Positions 1 to 6,365 of a DNA stretch of 9,716 nt are shown here, in pieces (the first letter of the stretch is position 1; each line of letters starts with the position of its first letter). The position numbers and the translations under genes are program-made. The stretch comes from Salinibacterium sp. (GTDB taxonomy: Bacteria > Actinomycetota > Actinomycetes > Actinomycetales > Microbacteriaceae). The notes below the pieces were generated by a model, which was given only the letters and a program-made list of their open reading frames with translations, did not search any database and was not told where the DNA came from. Location of the stretch: positions 1 through 9,716 of the forward strand of contig JANXTJ010000274.1 in the NCBI GenBank assembly GCA_025352485.1, read 5' to 3'.

Positions 1-25
1 GATGCCCTCGCGCGGAGCCGAAATC

Positions 26-928
26 GTGCCGAGAAACTTCTTGACGGTCGTGCTCGCGCGCTCCGCCGTGGTGCTGCTGGCGGTGACGGCATCCGTGATC
101 GGTGTTAGCGCCCGCGCCGAATCACCTTCGCCGGCTGGCGCCCCTGTCCTCGCCGGAGCCCTGTCCCTCGCCGACGCGCCATCACCGGGCGGCGTGACGG
201 TGCCGCTGAAGGTGTTATTTATCGGGGATTCGGTCATGAAGGCCGCCGGCCTCGACCCGTCGCAGGCCTGGCCCGTGCTCATTGGTCGGGCCACCGGCTG
301 GGACATCACCAACCTCGCCTGCAATGGGGCGGGATTCTTGCAACAGGGCGACCCTGACGACTGCGCCAGCACGTTTGCCGGTGTGCTCCAGAGTGCGGCC
401 ACCGAGACGCCCGACGTCGTCGTCGTCGAGGGCAGCAGCAACGATTTCGGCCTAGATAACGGCGATATTCTCGCCGCCACAGTCGCGGCCGTCGCGGAAG
501 CGCGGGCGGAGTTTCCGAACGCAAAGATCGTTGGGCTCAGCGCGGTGTGGGGGGCAGAGGCACTCCCCGACCAGTCTGCCGACGTCGATAACCAAGTCTC
601 TGATGCCGTTACGGCCGTGGGAGGCACGTTCATCTCGATTGGCCAGCCGCTCAGCGGTCGGTATGACCTCATGCAGTCTGACGACATCCATCCGACCGCA
701 GAGGGTCAAGCAGCGCTCGCCGCTGTGATCGTGGGCCCGCTGCGCGTGGCCGCTCGCCCGGCGGGTGAACTGCTGTTGGCCGATAGTTTTCGCCAAACGC
801 GCACCAAGCCCGAGGTTGCGGACGCGCCGAGGTCAGATGATATCGGGGCGGCCCCGGCACGAGCAGGGGTGTCCGTGTCATGTTGTTTTCCGCAGGCGTT
901 CCCGCTGCGCACTAACTCATTCTGCTGA
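26..928 (+). CDS. Secreted SGNH/GDSL-family hydrolase
   Basis: Likely an exported esterase- or lipase-type hydrolase of the SGNH superfamily; the substrate cannot be told. Numbering is from the GTG at 26, chosen because GGAG lies 8 nt upstream; an in-frame ATG at 2 is the alternative, and the frame may extend beyond the left edge. Residues 1-32 form a signal peptide (Arg near the start, a hydrophobic core, then SARAES). The SGNH blocks are visible: GDSV with candidate nucleophile Ser69, a block II-like segment NLACNGAG, GSSND with Asn139, and DDIHP with candidate catalytic Asp219 and His222. The catalytic domain appears to end near residue 240. The last 60 or so residues look unstructured and end in an odd Cys-containing tail (SCC...SFC), which overlaps the convergent downstream gene by 17 bp. 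The family is confident; function beyond 'secreted hydrolase' is not. Confidence 0.85.
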   Translation: MPRNFLTVVLARSAVVLLAVTASVIGVSARAESPSPAGAPVLAGALSLADAPSPGGVTVPLKVLFIGDSVMKAAGLDPSQAWPVLIGRATGWDITNLACNGAGFLQQGDPDDCASTFAGVLQSAATETPDVVVVEGSSNDFGLDNGDILAATVAAVAEARAEFPNAKIVGLSAVWGAEALPDQSADVDNQVSDAVTAVGGTFISIGQPLSGRYDLMQSDDIHPTAEGQAALAAVIVGPLRVAARPAGELLLADSFRQTRTKPEVADAPRSDDIGAAPARAGVSVSCCFPQAFPLRTNSFC

Positions 929-1298
929 CCGCGCTGAAGGTCAACACGACCCCGAGCACGGTGAGTGCGATGGTAAGCGCCATCCCGACGAGTGGCAGCC
1001 AAAATGCCCGCTTTCGCCGAACGATGAACACGATGGAGAAAACGGCCACGGTGACGAACCCGACCCAAGGGCCGACCATCGCGAACATCATGCCCACTGC
1101 CATCTGGCCATAGTTGCAGGTCGAGATGACACCGCAGCTGTCTCCCGCGAACGCGAGCATCACGCCGAGGGAGGTGGCGAGAGCGGCGAGGCCCACGTTG
1201 AGGACGAGCAGGATGATCGTCAGAACGATGTCCCACCTGTCGCGTTCATGAGGCTGGACGGACGGCGTAGTTAGCGCTTCTTCGGTGAGGTCGGCCAT
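912..1298 (-). CDS. Small multi-pass membrane protein, function unknown
   Basis: A 128-aa protein that I do not recognise. It has a short polar N-terminus (residues 1-22) and about three or four membrane helices: roughly 24-51, 64-93 (perhaps one long or two short helices) and 99-124. A basic RRKR cluster at 94-97 probably faces the cytoplasm. Two cysteines, C55 and C61, flank a short loop after the first helix and could form a disulfide if that loop is outside. The ATG at 1298 is preferred: GGAG lies 4 nt upstream and the protein then begins MADLTEEA. A TTG at 1397, with GGAG 9 nt upstream, would add 33 residues that look like ordinary leader sequence and is a real alternative. The gene is convergent with the SGNH hydrolase and divergent from the LuxR-type regulator. 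No enzymatic motif is visible. Confidence 0.7.
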   Translation of the reverse strand: MADLTEEALTTPSVQPHERDRWDIVLTIILLVLNVGLAALATSLGVMLAFAGDSCGVISTCNYGQMAVGMMFAMVGPWVGFVTVAVFSIVFIVRRKRAFWLPLVGMALTIALTVLGVVLTFSAVSRMS

Positions 1299-1425
1299 TT
1301 TTCTCCATTCGACGCTGAATGCGTGGGCCCATCGTGGCAGGGATGAACGGGTTCGTGCTACCGCGGCCCCGGTTGCGCCCGCGGGAATATTGTTCAACTT
1401 TTATCGCTCCAAAAGATCACCCTGT

Positions 1426-1439
1426 CCCTCGCGCGAGGG
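1426..1439. promoter_or_regulatory. Perfect 14-bp palindrome, possible operator
   Basis: CCCTCGCGCGAGGG reads the same on both strands and lies between two divergent genes, 197 nt before the LuxR-type start. Position and symmetry fit a dimeric regulator's site, but high GC raises the chance level, and no second copy was noticed in the window. Confidence 0.25.
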
Positions 1440-1559
1440 GCACCCGAACGCGTGCTACCATGCGTCGGGCTAATGATGTCTGCGATGCAAACCCAAGGCT
1501 CGCGCCCAGAGTCGAGCGCACGGGGTAACCGCAGACGCGGTGTGTGCCCCACACTGCAG

Positions 1560-1587
1560 TTGCCTCCGCCCCCCGGATGTCTAAAAC
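1560..1587 (+). promoter_or_regulatory. Weak promoter candidate for the LuxR-type gene
   Basis: TTGCCT (1560-1565) and TAAAAC (1582-1587) are separated by 16 bp; each matches four of six positions of the housekeeping sigma consensus. Transcription would start near 1594 and give a leader of about 40 nt, compatible with the ribosome site before 1636. The match is modest and could be chance. Confidence 0.25.
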
Positions 1588-1635
1588 CGAACAAGCATCA
1601 CCGCGCGTGGCGGGTACCGACTCGAAAGGTATTCC

Positions 1636-3399
1636 ATGTCTGCTGAACCCCTGCGCCTTGTGGCGCTCCCTGATGAACCGCGTTCGGGGCCTGTGCTCAG
1701 CCTGCTCGGGCCGGCACAGGTCGGCACCGATTCCCTCACCTTTCACGCGGCGGCTCGAGCGGCCGCTCTTCTGGGCGACGATGGAGCGACAATTTCCCAC
1801 CTGGCTCGCGCCGGTCGGCATTCCGAGGCGCTTCTCGCCTTCCTCGCGATACCGGTCGGTGCGCTCGGTGGGCACAGCATGACCGACGAATTGCGAAACG
1901 CCGTTGCTTTAATCGACATCGATGACCCCGGCCACACATCGCAGGCGCTCGTCAGACGTCTGCAGCGATCCGTGGCGCCTCCTTTCGAATCGATTGAAAT
2001 TCGGGATGCGATCCAGGGCGCCCTCACTCGAGCTCAGTCGGCGAGCGCCGTGCCGTGGTCGGTCGAGGCCCAACACGTGGTGACGGTGGCGCACGCGGCA
2101 GCTCTCATCGCACACGGGCGCTATAGCGAGGCGCGCCTGCTGGGCAGAGCCTTTGCCAACACCGACTGGCCCGTCGGCCGGCGGGTGAGTGCTGTGATGA
2201 ACTCGGCGTGGACGACTCAAGCCGCGGCCGAGCTCTTCGAGGGCAACGTTGACGAAGCCGGGCGGCTCGCGCGGCTCGTCGTGGACGCGACAACCGCCGC
2301 CGCAGCGCCCTACTCGAAGTACCTGGCAACGGCTGTGCTCGCAGCAGCCGAGGCCCGACGCGGCGAGCTTGTTGCGGCCGAACGGCATCTTGTGGATGCC
2401 CAGCGCCATCGACGACAGGCCGGCTGGCCGGCGTCGATCGCCCAGACCGCCGAATTCGTTGCTCGCTTCTATTTGGCTCGCATCGCACTGGATGTCGATG
2501 GCATGAGCGACCTGTGTCGAGATATCGCGCTCGTGCCCGAATTGAGCGCCAGTCTGTTGCTGATGCAGAAGGCCGGCGAGGTATTCGTCTATGTACACTC
2601 CGGCCATGCCAGCCAGGCTCGAATTGCCGTGCGCCAGCTCACCACACTCGCGGTTCAGAGCAACTCAGGGGCGCTCTTCCAAGCGCTGGCGACCGAAATT
2701 GCTTTCGAGGCAACCATGAACGCCGGTGACCCGGCTCTTGCCCTGCAATTGCTGAGGGAGGCACGCGGTCGCGGCCCGGAGGTCGACTGCGTCAACCCCC
2801 TTCTCGCTGCCGCGCACGTGGCTTTGGGCGACGGGGCTGCGGCGCTGGAGGAGACGCGACGATGCGTAAGCCCCGCGTGGCACCATTCGGCGGCCGGCTA
2901 CGGGCTCATCCTCTTGATGCGGGCCGCTGCGCACCAGATCTCCGACGATCTTGCGGCGGCCGACGCGGAGTTTGCGGAGGCGATTCTCACCCAGAAGGTT
3001 TCCCCAATGCCCGCCCTGTTCCTGATGGTGCCCGTGCATATTCGCGTCGCACTCTGGAGCCGAGTGGCCGACTCGCGTGAGCGGGACTACTCGCGGCTCC
3101 GACGCATCCTCTCGCTAGCGCCAGGAATGGCCGATCATTCTGCCGAGGGGTTGCCGCAGGAGCGGCTCACGGAACGCGAGATGCAAATTCTCGCCGCGAT
3201 GGTGCTCGGCGGGAGCCTCGAAGACATCGCGCGCGGTCAATTTATCTCGCGCAACACGGTCAAGACACACGTCAGGCTGATTTACCGAAAGCTACGCATC
3301 GGGAGCCGGGGGGAGGCGACCGACCTCATGAAACGGTTCGGGCGCCAGTTGCTCGAGGGGCCCGGTGGCGCCCTGCCCGTGCCGATCTCACCCGGGTGA
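1636..3399 (+). CDS. LuxR-type transcriptional regulator with helical-repeat body
   Basis: A 587-aa DNA-binding regulator. The C-terminus carries a clear GerE/LuxR helix-turn-helix, about residues 509-575. It opens with LTEREMQIL (L511 onward), continues with an EDIARGQFIS turn, and has NTVKTHVRLIYRKL as recognition helix and dimer helix. The preceding 450 or so residues are alanine-rich and helical with TPR-like spacing (for example GRYSEARLLGRAF and GNVDEAGRLARLV), as in the C-terminal part of large MalT/LAL-type regulators. No Walker A or B ATPase motif is seen, so it lacks the usual STAND ATPase front end. GAAAGG lies 6 nt before the ATG. The stop codon sits inside a perfect palindrome. 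It stands immediately upstream of, and in the same direction as, the SipW-type surface cassette, which makes that cassette a plausible target; this is inference from position only. Confidence 0.85.
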   Translation: MSAEPLRLVALPDEPRSGPVLSLLGPAQVGTDSLTFHAAARAAALLGDDGATISHLARAGRHSEALLAFLAIPVGALGGHSMTDELRNAVALIDIDDPGHTSQALVRRLQRSVAPPFESIEIRDAIQGALTRAQSASAVPWSVEAQHVVTVAHAAALIAHGRYSEARLLGRAFANTDWPVGRRVSAVMNSAWTTQAAAELFEGNVDEAGRLARLVVDATTAAAAPYSKYLATAVLAAAEARRGELVAAERHLVDAQRHRRQAGWPASIAQTAEFVARFYLARIALDVDGMSDLCRDIALVPELSASLLLMQKAGEVFVYVHSGHASQARIAVRQLTTLAVQSNSGALFQALATEIAFEATMNAGDPALALQLLREARGRGPEVDCVNPLLAAAHVALGDGAAALEETRRCVSPAWHHSAAGYGLILLMRAAAHQISDDLAAADAEFAEAILTQKVSPMPALFLMVPVHIRVALWSRVADSRERDYSRLRRILSLAPGMADHSAEGLPQERLTEREMQILAAMVLGGSLEDIARGQFISRNTVKTHVRLIYRKLRIGSRGEATDLMKRFGRQLLEGPGGALPVPISPG

Positions 3400-3400
3400 G
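3387..3400. repeat. 14-bp palindrome over the regulator stop codon
   Basis: CTCACCCGGGTGAG is a perfect inverted repeat that includes the TGA stop at 3397-3399. A second short stem (GGTGA 3395-3399 / TCACC 3404-3408) overlaps it. There is no T-run, so it is at best a weak or factor-dependent terminator, or a protein-binding site. Confidence 0.3.
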
Positions 3401-3441
3401 GTTTCACCGATTCCGGTATATCGCGAGGAATGCGTAGCAAA

Positions 3442-3476
3442 ATTCGCCTGACGGCAAATCTCGAACCCACGAGATT
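3442..3476 (+). promoter_or_regulatory. Two overlapping inverted repeats upstream of the surface cassette
   Basis: The 166-bp gap before the first cassette gene contains ATTCGCC (3442-3448) paired with GGCAAAT (3453-3459, one mismatch) and AATCTCG (3457-3463) paired perfectly with CGAGATT (3470-3476). The two stems share bases 3457-3459, so as RNA they would compete; as DNA they could be operator half-sites. No T-run follows, and no clear -35/-10 pair was found in the gap. The role is unproven. Confidence 0.3.
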
Positions 3477-3565
3477 GTCGGCTGTCACCCGCACAGCCCT
3501 ACTGGTTTCTCGTCGGCATCTCTGCCGCGGGAGACGCATGCCGCCTCCCAACCAAAGGAATTGCT

Positions 3566-4060
3566 ATGTCTGCTTCACGCCACAAGGCCGCTTCATCCCG
3601 CAAGAAGAAGATCACCGTCGTTGCCATCCTCACCGCAGCTCTGGTGCTGGGCGGCGGAACCTCCGCATTCGCGTGGTGGACTTCGCAGGGAAGCGGGACC
3701 GGCGCGGCTTCTGCGGGGACCGCAACGCCTTTTACTATTGCTGCTGTGACCCCCACCGGACCGGCGCTGTCGCCCGGTTCGACGCAGACCGTGACATTCA
3801 CGGTTCACAACCCCAGCACAGGCCCGCAGTACCTCACCAACCTGGTCGTAACGGTGGCCTCCGCCGGTGGGGTGGCCTGGGGCACGGCGGCCACTTGCTC
3901 AGCCAATGACTACACGGTCGGAGCTGTCACGTTCACCCCGGGCGATATGGCTGGATCGGCAACCCAAACCGGCTCGGTCGTTATCACGATGAAGGATTCC
4001 TCCACGTCACAGGATGGCTGCAAGAACGCGAGCGTGCCCCTGTACTTCGTCGCCAGCTAA
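3566..4060 (+). CDS. Small secreted protein with SipW-type signal peptide
   Basis: A 164-aa exported protein. The N-terminus is strongly basic (residues 1-15), followed by a hydrophobic core at 16-34 and the motif AFAWWTSQGSGTGAA. That pattern, A-x-A then aromatic residues and a Gly/Ser/Thr/Ala-rich mature start, is typical of proteins cleaved by SipW-like signal peptidases (the TasA/camelysin class). The mature part (about 50-164) is a predicted beta-rich domain with Cys111 and Cys152, placed to form a disulfide, and ends DGCKNASVPLYFVAS. The ATG at 3566 has AAAGGA ending 6 nt upstream. A strong terminator follows the stop by 10 nt, so this is probably the most abundant cassette product. Residues from the PTGPALSPG segment to the end resemble the last 110 residues of the protein encoded at 5728-6327. 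By analogy it may be a fibre or matrix component; that function is not shown by the sequence. Confidence 0.8.
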   Translation: MSASRHKAASSRKKKITVVAILTAALVLGGGTSAFAWWTSQGSGTGAASAGTATPFTIAAVTPTGPALSPGSTQTVTFTVHNPSTGPQYLTNLVVTVASAGGVAWGTAATCSANDYTVGAVTFTPGDMAGSATQTGSVVITMKDSSTSQDGCKNASVPLYFVAS

Positions 4061-4070
4061 CGAACCTCCT

Positions 4071-4112
4071 TGCGCCACGCCGAATTACCTCGGCGTGGCG
4101 CAGGTTATTTTT
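4071..4112 (+). terminator. Strong intrinsic terminator inside the surface cassette
   Basis: A perfect 12-bp stem, TGCGCCACGCCG (4071-4082) with CGGCGTGGCGCA (4091-4102), has an 8-nt loop and is followed by GGTTATTTTT (4103-4112). It begins 10 nt after the stop of the small SipW-type protein and ends 35 nt before the ATG of the ice-binding gene. With no obvious promoter between them, the downstream gene probably depends on readthrough. Confidence 0.85.
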
Positions 4113-4147
4113 GGGCTGTATTGATTTCGGGATCCGGGAGGGTTGCT

Positions 4148-5731
4148 ATGCGTGTGTCGCAGAAAGCTGCCATCGCGATCGCCGTAGCCCTCGTGGTTGC
4201 GATTCCTGCGATTCCGGCGTTTGCGTATTGGCACTCCTCCGGAACGGGCACCGCCGCGGCGTCGACTGCCACGCTCGTGGCGCCCACCTCGGTCACGCCC
4301 GTCACAAACGGCGCGTCGGTGAGCATTAGCTGGACCGCCTCGGGCGGAGCACTCACGCCGACAGGCTACCTGGTCACTCGCTCATCGGGGGGTATGGTGA
4401 GCGCGGCCTGCGGCTCCAGCATCTACCAGCCGGTAACTACCACCTCCTGTATCGACACCGTGGCCAACGACGGTTCGTACACCTACACCGTGACCGCGCT
4501 CTTCCATTCTTGGTCGGCGCAGAGCAGGCCGAGCGCTGCTGTCGCCGTCGCCGTCCCCGCGAAACTCGCCTTCAGTGTGGCCCCATCATCGTCGGCTCCC
4601 AACGCCGTCATTTCGCCCGATGTCGCCGTCGTGGTGCGTTCGGCAGACGGAAACCCAGTGCTCACTAGCGGAATCGGTGTGGCTCTGGCAATCGCTGCAA
4701 ACCCGGCCGCCGGCACACTCGCTGGCACCCTCAACCGGACAACGGACGGTAACGGAGTCGCCACCTTCCCGGGGTTGTCCATCGACGCCGTCGGCGCCGG
4801 GTACACGCTTCGGGCAACCTCGGGGTCGCTCGCGTCGAGCACCAGCACGACTTTCGATATCGCCGCTGCGGGTCTTGCCGGCCCGGCCCTCGGGCGTGCG
4901 GCACCGTTTTCGGTTCTGGGGAGTGCGGTCACAATTGGTGCAGGCACGACCATCGGCGGTGACTTGGGCGCCACCTCCGCAGTAACTACCGTGCAGAATG
5001 CCACAGTGCAGGGGGAGACGCACGTCGGTGACAGCACGGCTTCGGGGGCGGCCAGCGACCTCAGCAACGCCTACGCGGACGCGGCGGGTCGCGCGGCTGA
5101 CGACAACTTTGCGGGCGACCAGGCGGGCAAGACCTTCCTGCCGGGTGTCCACCGCACCGGAGCCGCCTTCACGCTGAGTGCCGGCGGCGTTGTGACGCTG
5201 GATGCTCAGAACAACCCGAACGCGGTATTCATCTTCCAGATCAACGGCGCGTTGAACACGGCGGCGAGCAGCGTCGTCAAGCTGGTCAATGGCGCGCAGG
5301 CGGCCAACGTGTACTGGCAGTCCAGCGGGGCGGCGGGAACGGGCGCAAACTCAATCTTCGTAGGCACACTCCTTACCAGTGGGGCAATCACGATCGGCGA
5401 CGGGGGCCAACTCATGGGCCGGGCGCTGGGCGATGCCGCGGTAACCCTGTCCCGCAATGCCATCTGGTTCACGACCATCAGCATCACCGGTGGGGCGAGT
5501 GTCACGACGGCGAGCCACACCCCGACGGTCGCGGGAACAACCTCAGCACCCGCGGGGCGACGCGTAACAGTCACGTTCAACGGGCAGACGCTCAACACCG
5601 TGGTTGCAGCCGACGGCGGCTGGACGGTCATGGCCTCCTCCGTGCCGAGCGGCTCGTACACAGCGCTCGTGCGCATATTGGATTCATCGCGCAACGGCGC
5701 AACCGCGACGCAGACTGTGGGCGTGCAGTGA
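4148..5731 (+). CDS. Secreted multidomain ice-binding (DUF3494) protein with SipW-type signal
   Basis: A 527-aa exported protein. Residues 1-26 are a signal peptide ending PAFAYWHSSGTGTAAA, again the SipW-type pattern. Domains in order: an Fn3-like domain at about 43-137 with two cysteines in its middle loops; an invasin/Big-1-like domain at about 138-240 (KLAFSV... then TTDGNGVATFPGLS); a DUF3494 ice-binding domain at about 248-440; and an Ig-like domain at about 455-527. DUF3494 landmarks are LGRAAPFSVLGS, TIGGDLG, SDLSNAYADAAGR, LDAQNNPNAVFIFQI, NGAQAANVYWQ, FVGTLLTSGAITI and MGRALGDAAVTL. The family folds as a beta-helix that binds ice in characterised members; binding here is inferred. 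The ATG at 4148 is chosen because GGGAGGG ends 5 nt upstream and the signal peptide then starts at once; a start at 4070 would lie in the terminator stem. The protein stops right after the Ig-like domain with no anchor of its own, and its stop overlaps the next start. Confidence 0.9.
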   Translation: MRVSQKAAIAIAVALVVAIPAIPAFAYWHSSGTGTAAASTATLVAPTSVTPVTNGASVSISWTASGGALTPTGYLVTRSSGGMVSAACGSSIYQPVTTTSCIDTVANDGSYTYTVTALFHSWSAQSRPSAAVAVAVPAKLAFSVAPSSSAPNAVISPDVAVVVRSADGNPVLTSGIGVALAIAANPAAGTLAGTLNRTTDGNGVATFPGLSIDAVGAGYTLRATSGSLASSTSTTFDIAAAGLAGPALGRAAPFSVLGSAVTIGAGTTIGGDLGATSAVTTVQNATVQGETHVGDSTASGAASDLSNAYADAAGRAADDNFAGDQAGKTFLPGVHRTGAAFTLSAGGVVTLDAQNNPNAVFIFQINGALNTAASSVVKLVNGAQAANVYWQSSGAAGTGANSIFVGTLLTSGAITIGDGGQLMGRALGDAAVTLSRNAIWFTTISITGGASVTTASHTPTVAGTTSAPAGRRVTVTFNGQTLNTVVAADGGWTVMASSVPSGSYTALVRILDSSRNGATATQTVGVQ

Positions 5732-6327
5732 ACAACGCCGGCCTACGCGCGTGCGGGCAGCTGCCGACCCTCGCCGCAACGGGAGCGGACTACCCGATCG
5801 TCGTTGTGCTGGCGGTCGTGCTCGCACTCGTCATCGTTGGGGTGATCGCCGTGGGCATCGGTCGCCGGGGGCGACCCGTTCGCGCTATCGCGACTGTCGT
5901 GCTGCTTCTCGGCCTCGGCGTGGGCCTCGGGGTTGCGCCCACCGCGACCGCTCAGGCCCAAGTCGTGCAGTGTGTGGACACCGCCGCCCTCACCATCGTG
6001 CAGACTTCGACGCTGACGGGCCTTGCCCCCGGCGGCAGCCCGCTGGCCATCTCCGGCCGGAGCACCAACCTCAGCGCGCAGAGCGTGGTGGTGACCGCGA
6101 TCGTCGTCACCGTCGCTGGCGTGACGATTGCGCCGGGAGCTGATGCGGGCAGTTGCCTGACGAGCAACTACGTCATTACAGGGGCACGAATGCCCGTCGG
6201 CGTGACCCTGGTTCCCGGGGGCTCCGTGGCATTCAGCGGGGCGGGCATCCAACTCGTCGACTTCGCGCGCAACCAAGACGCCTGCAAGGGCACGGCGGTG
6301 CTATTGCGCTACGAAACCGCATCGTGA
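5728..6327 (+). CDS. Membrane/surface protein starting with a sorting-signal-like segment, paralogous tail domain
   Basis: A 199-aa product starting at a GTG that overlaps the preceding stop (GTGA), so translation is probably coupled. Residues 15-19 are LAATG, followed by a membrane helix (23-43) and RRGR (46-49). This is the layout of a C-terminal cell-wall sorting signal of the LAxTG class, but here it is at the N-terminus. Residues 50-78 then look like a second export signal (RPVR, a Leu/Gly/Val core, and PTATAQAQ as a cleavage site). GTG codons at 5842 and 5851 are possible internal starts for it. The rest (about 79-199) is a beta-type domain resembling the small protein at 3566-4060: SCLTSNYVI (Cys143) against TCSANDYTV, and NQDACKGTAVLLRYETAS (Cys186) against SQDGCKNASVPLYFVAS. 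Either it is a two-helix membrane protein, or the first 49 residues belong to the ice-binding protein by frameshift and a separate secreted protein starts near 5851. Confidence 0.7.
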   Translation: MNNAGLRACGQLPTLAATGADYPIVVVLAVVLALVIVGVIAVGIGRRGRPVRAIATVVLLLGLGVGLGVAPTATAQAQVVQCVDTAALTIVQTSTLTGLAPGGSPLAISGRSTNLSAQSVVVTAIVVTVAGVTIAPGADAGSCLTSNYVITGARMPVGVTLVPGGSVAFSGAGIQLVDFARNQDACKGTAVLLRYETAS

Positions 6328-6365
6328 GCCCAGCCCCGCCCAGGTAGCACTTTCTCGGCAGCGAG

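Larger units (their letters stand above)
1299..1635. other. Divergent intergenic region with a 14-bp palindrome
   Basis: About 337 bp between the minus-strand membrane protein and the plus-strand LuxR-type gene. It holds a perfect 14-bp palindrome (CCCTCGCGCGAGGG, 1426-1439), a small hairpin (GTGTG/CACAC, 1541-1555) and a weak plus-strand promoter candidate at 1560-1587. I see no convincing small gene. Open frames crossing it on either strand show no matching ribosome site and no family features. If the alternative TTG start of the membrane protein is used, 1299-1397 is coding. Confidence 0.5.

Noticed and set aside
706..1236. Minus-strand frame of 176 codons overlapping the SGNH gene and the small membrane protein
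   Set aside because: It is rich in His/Arg with no domain features, while the alternative frame gives a clear membrane protein with a ribosome site.
1417..1875. Minus-strand frame of 152 codons crossing the start of the LuxR-type gene
   Set aside because: It is Arg-rich, without recognisable motifs, and overlaps both the promoter region and the 5' end of a well-supported gene.
1909..2607. Minus-strand open frame of 232 codons inside the LuxR-type gene
   Set aside because: It is fully antisense to a gene with recognisable helical repeats and HTH, has no family motifs, and is an expected shadow at high GC.
4070..4147. Upstream start for the ice-binding protein at 4070
   Set aside because: It would place 26 residues in the terminator hairpin and in front of a complete signal peptide; the ATG at 4148 has a strong ribosome site at the right distance.
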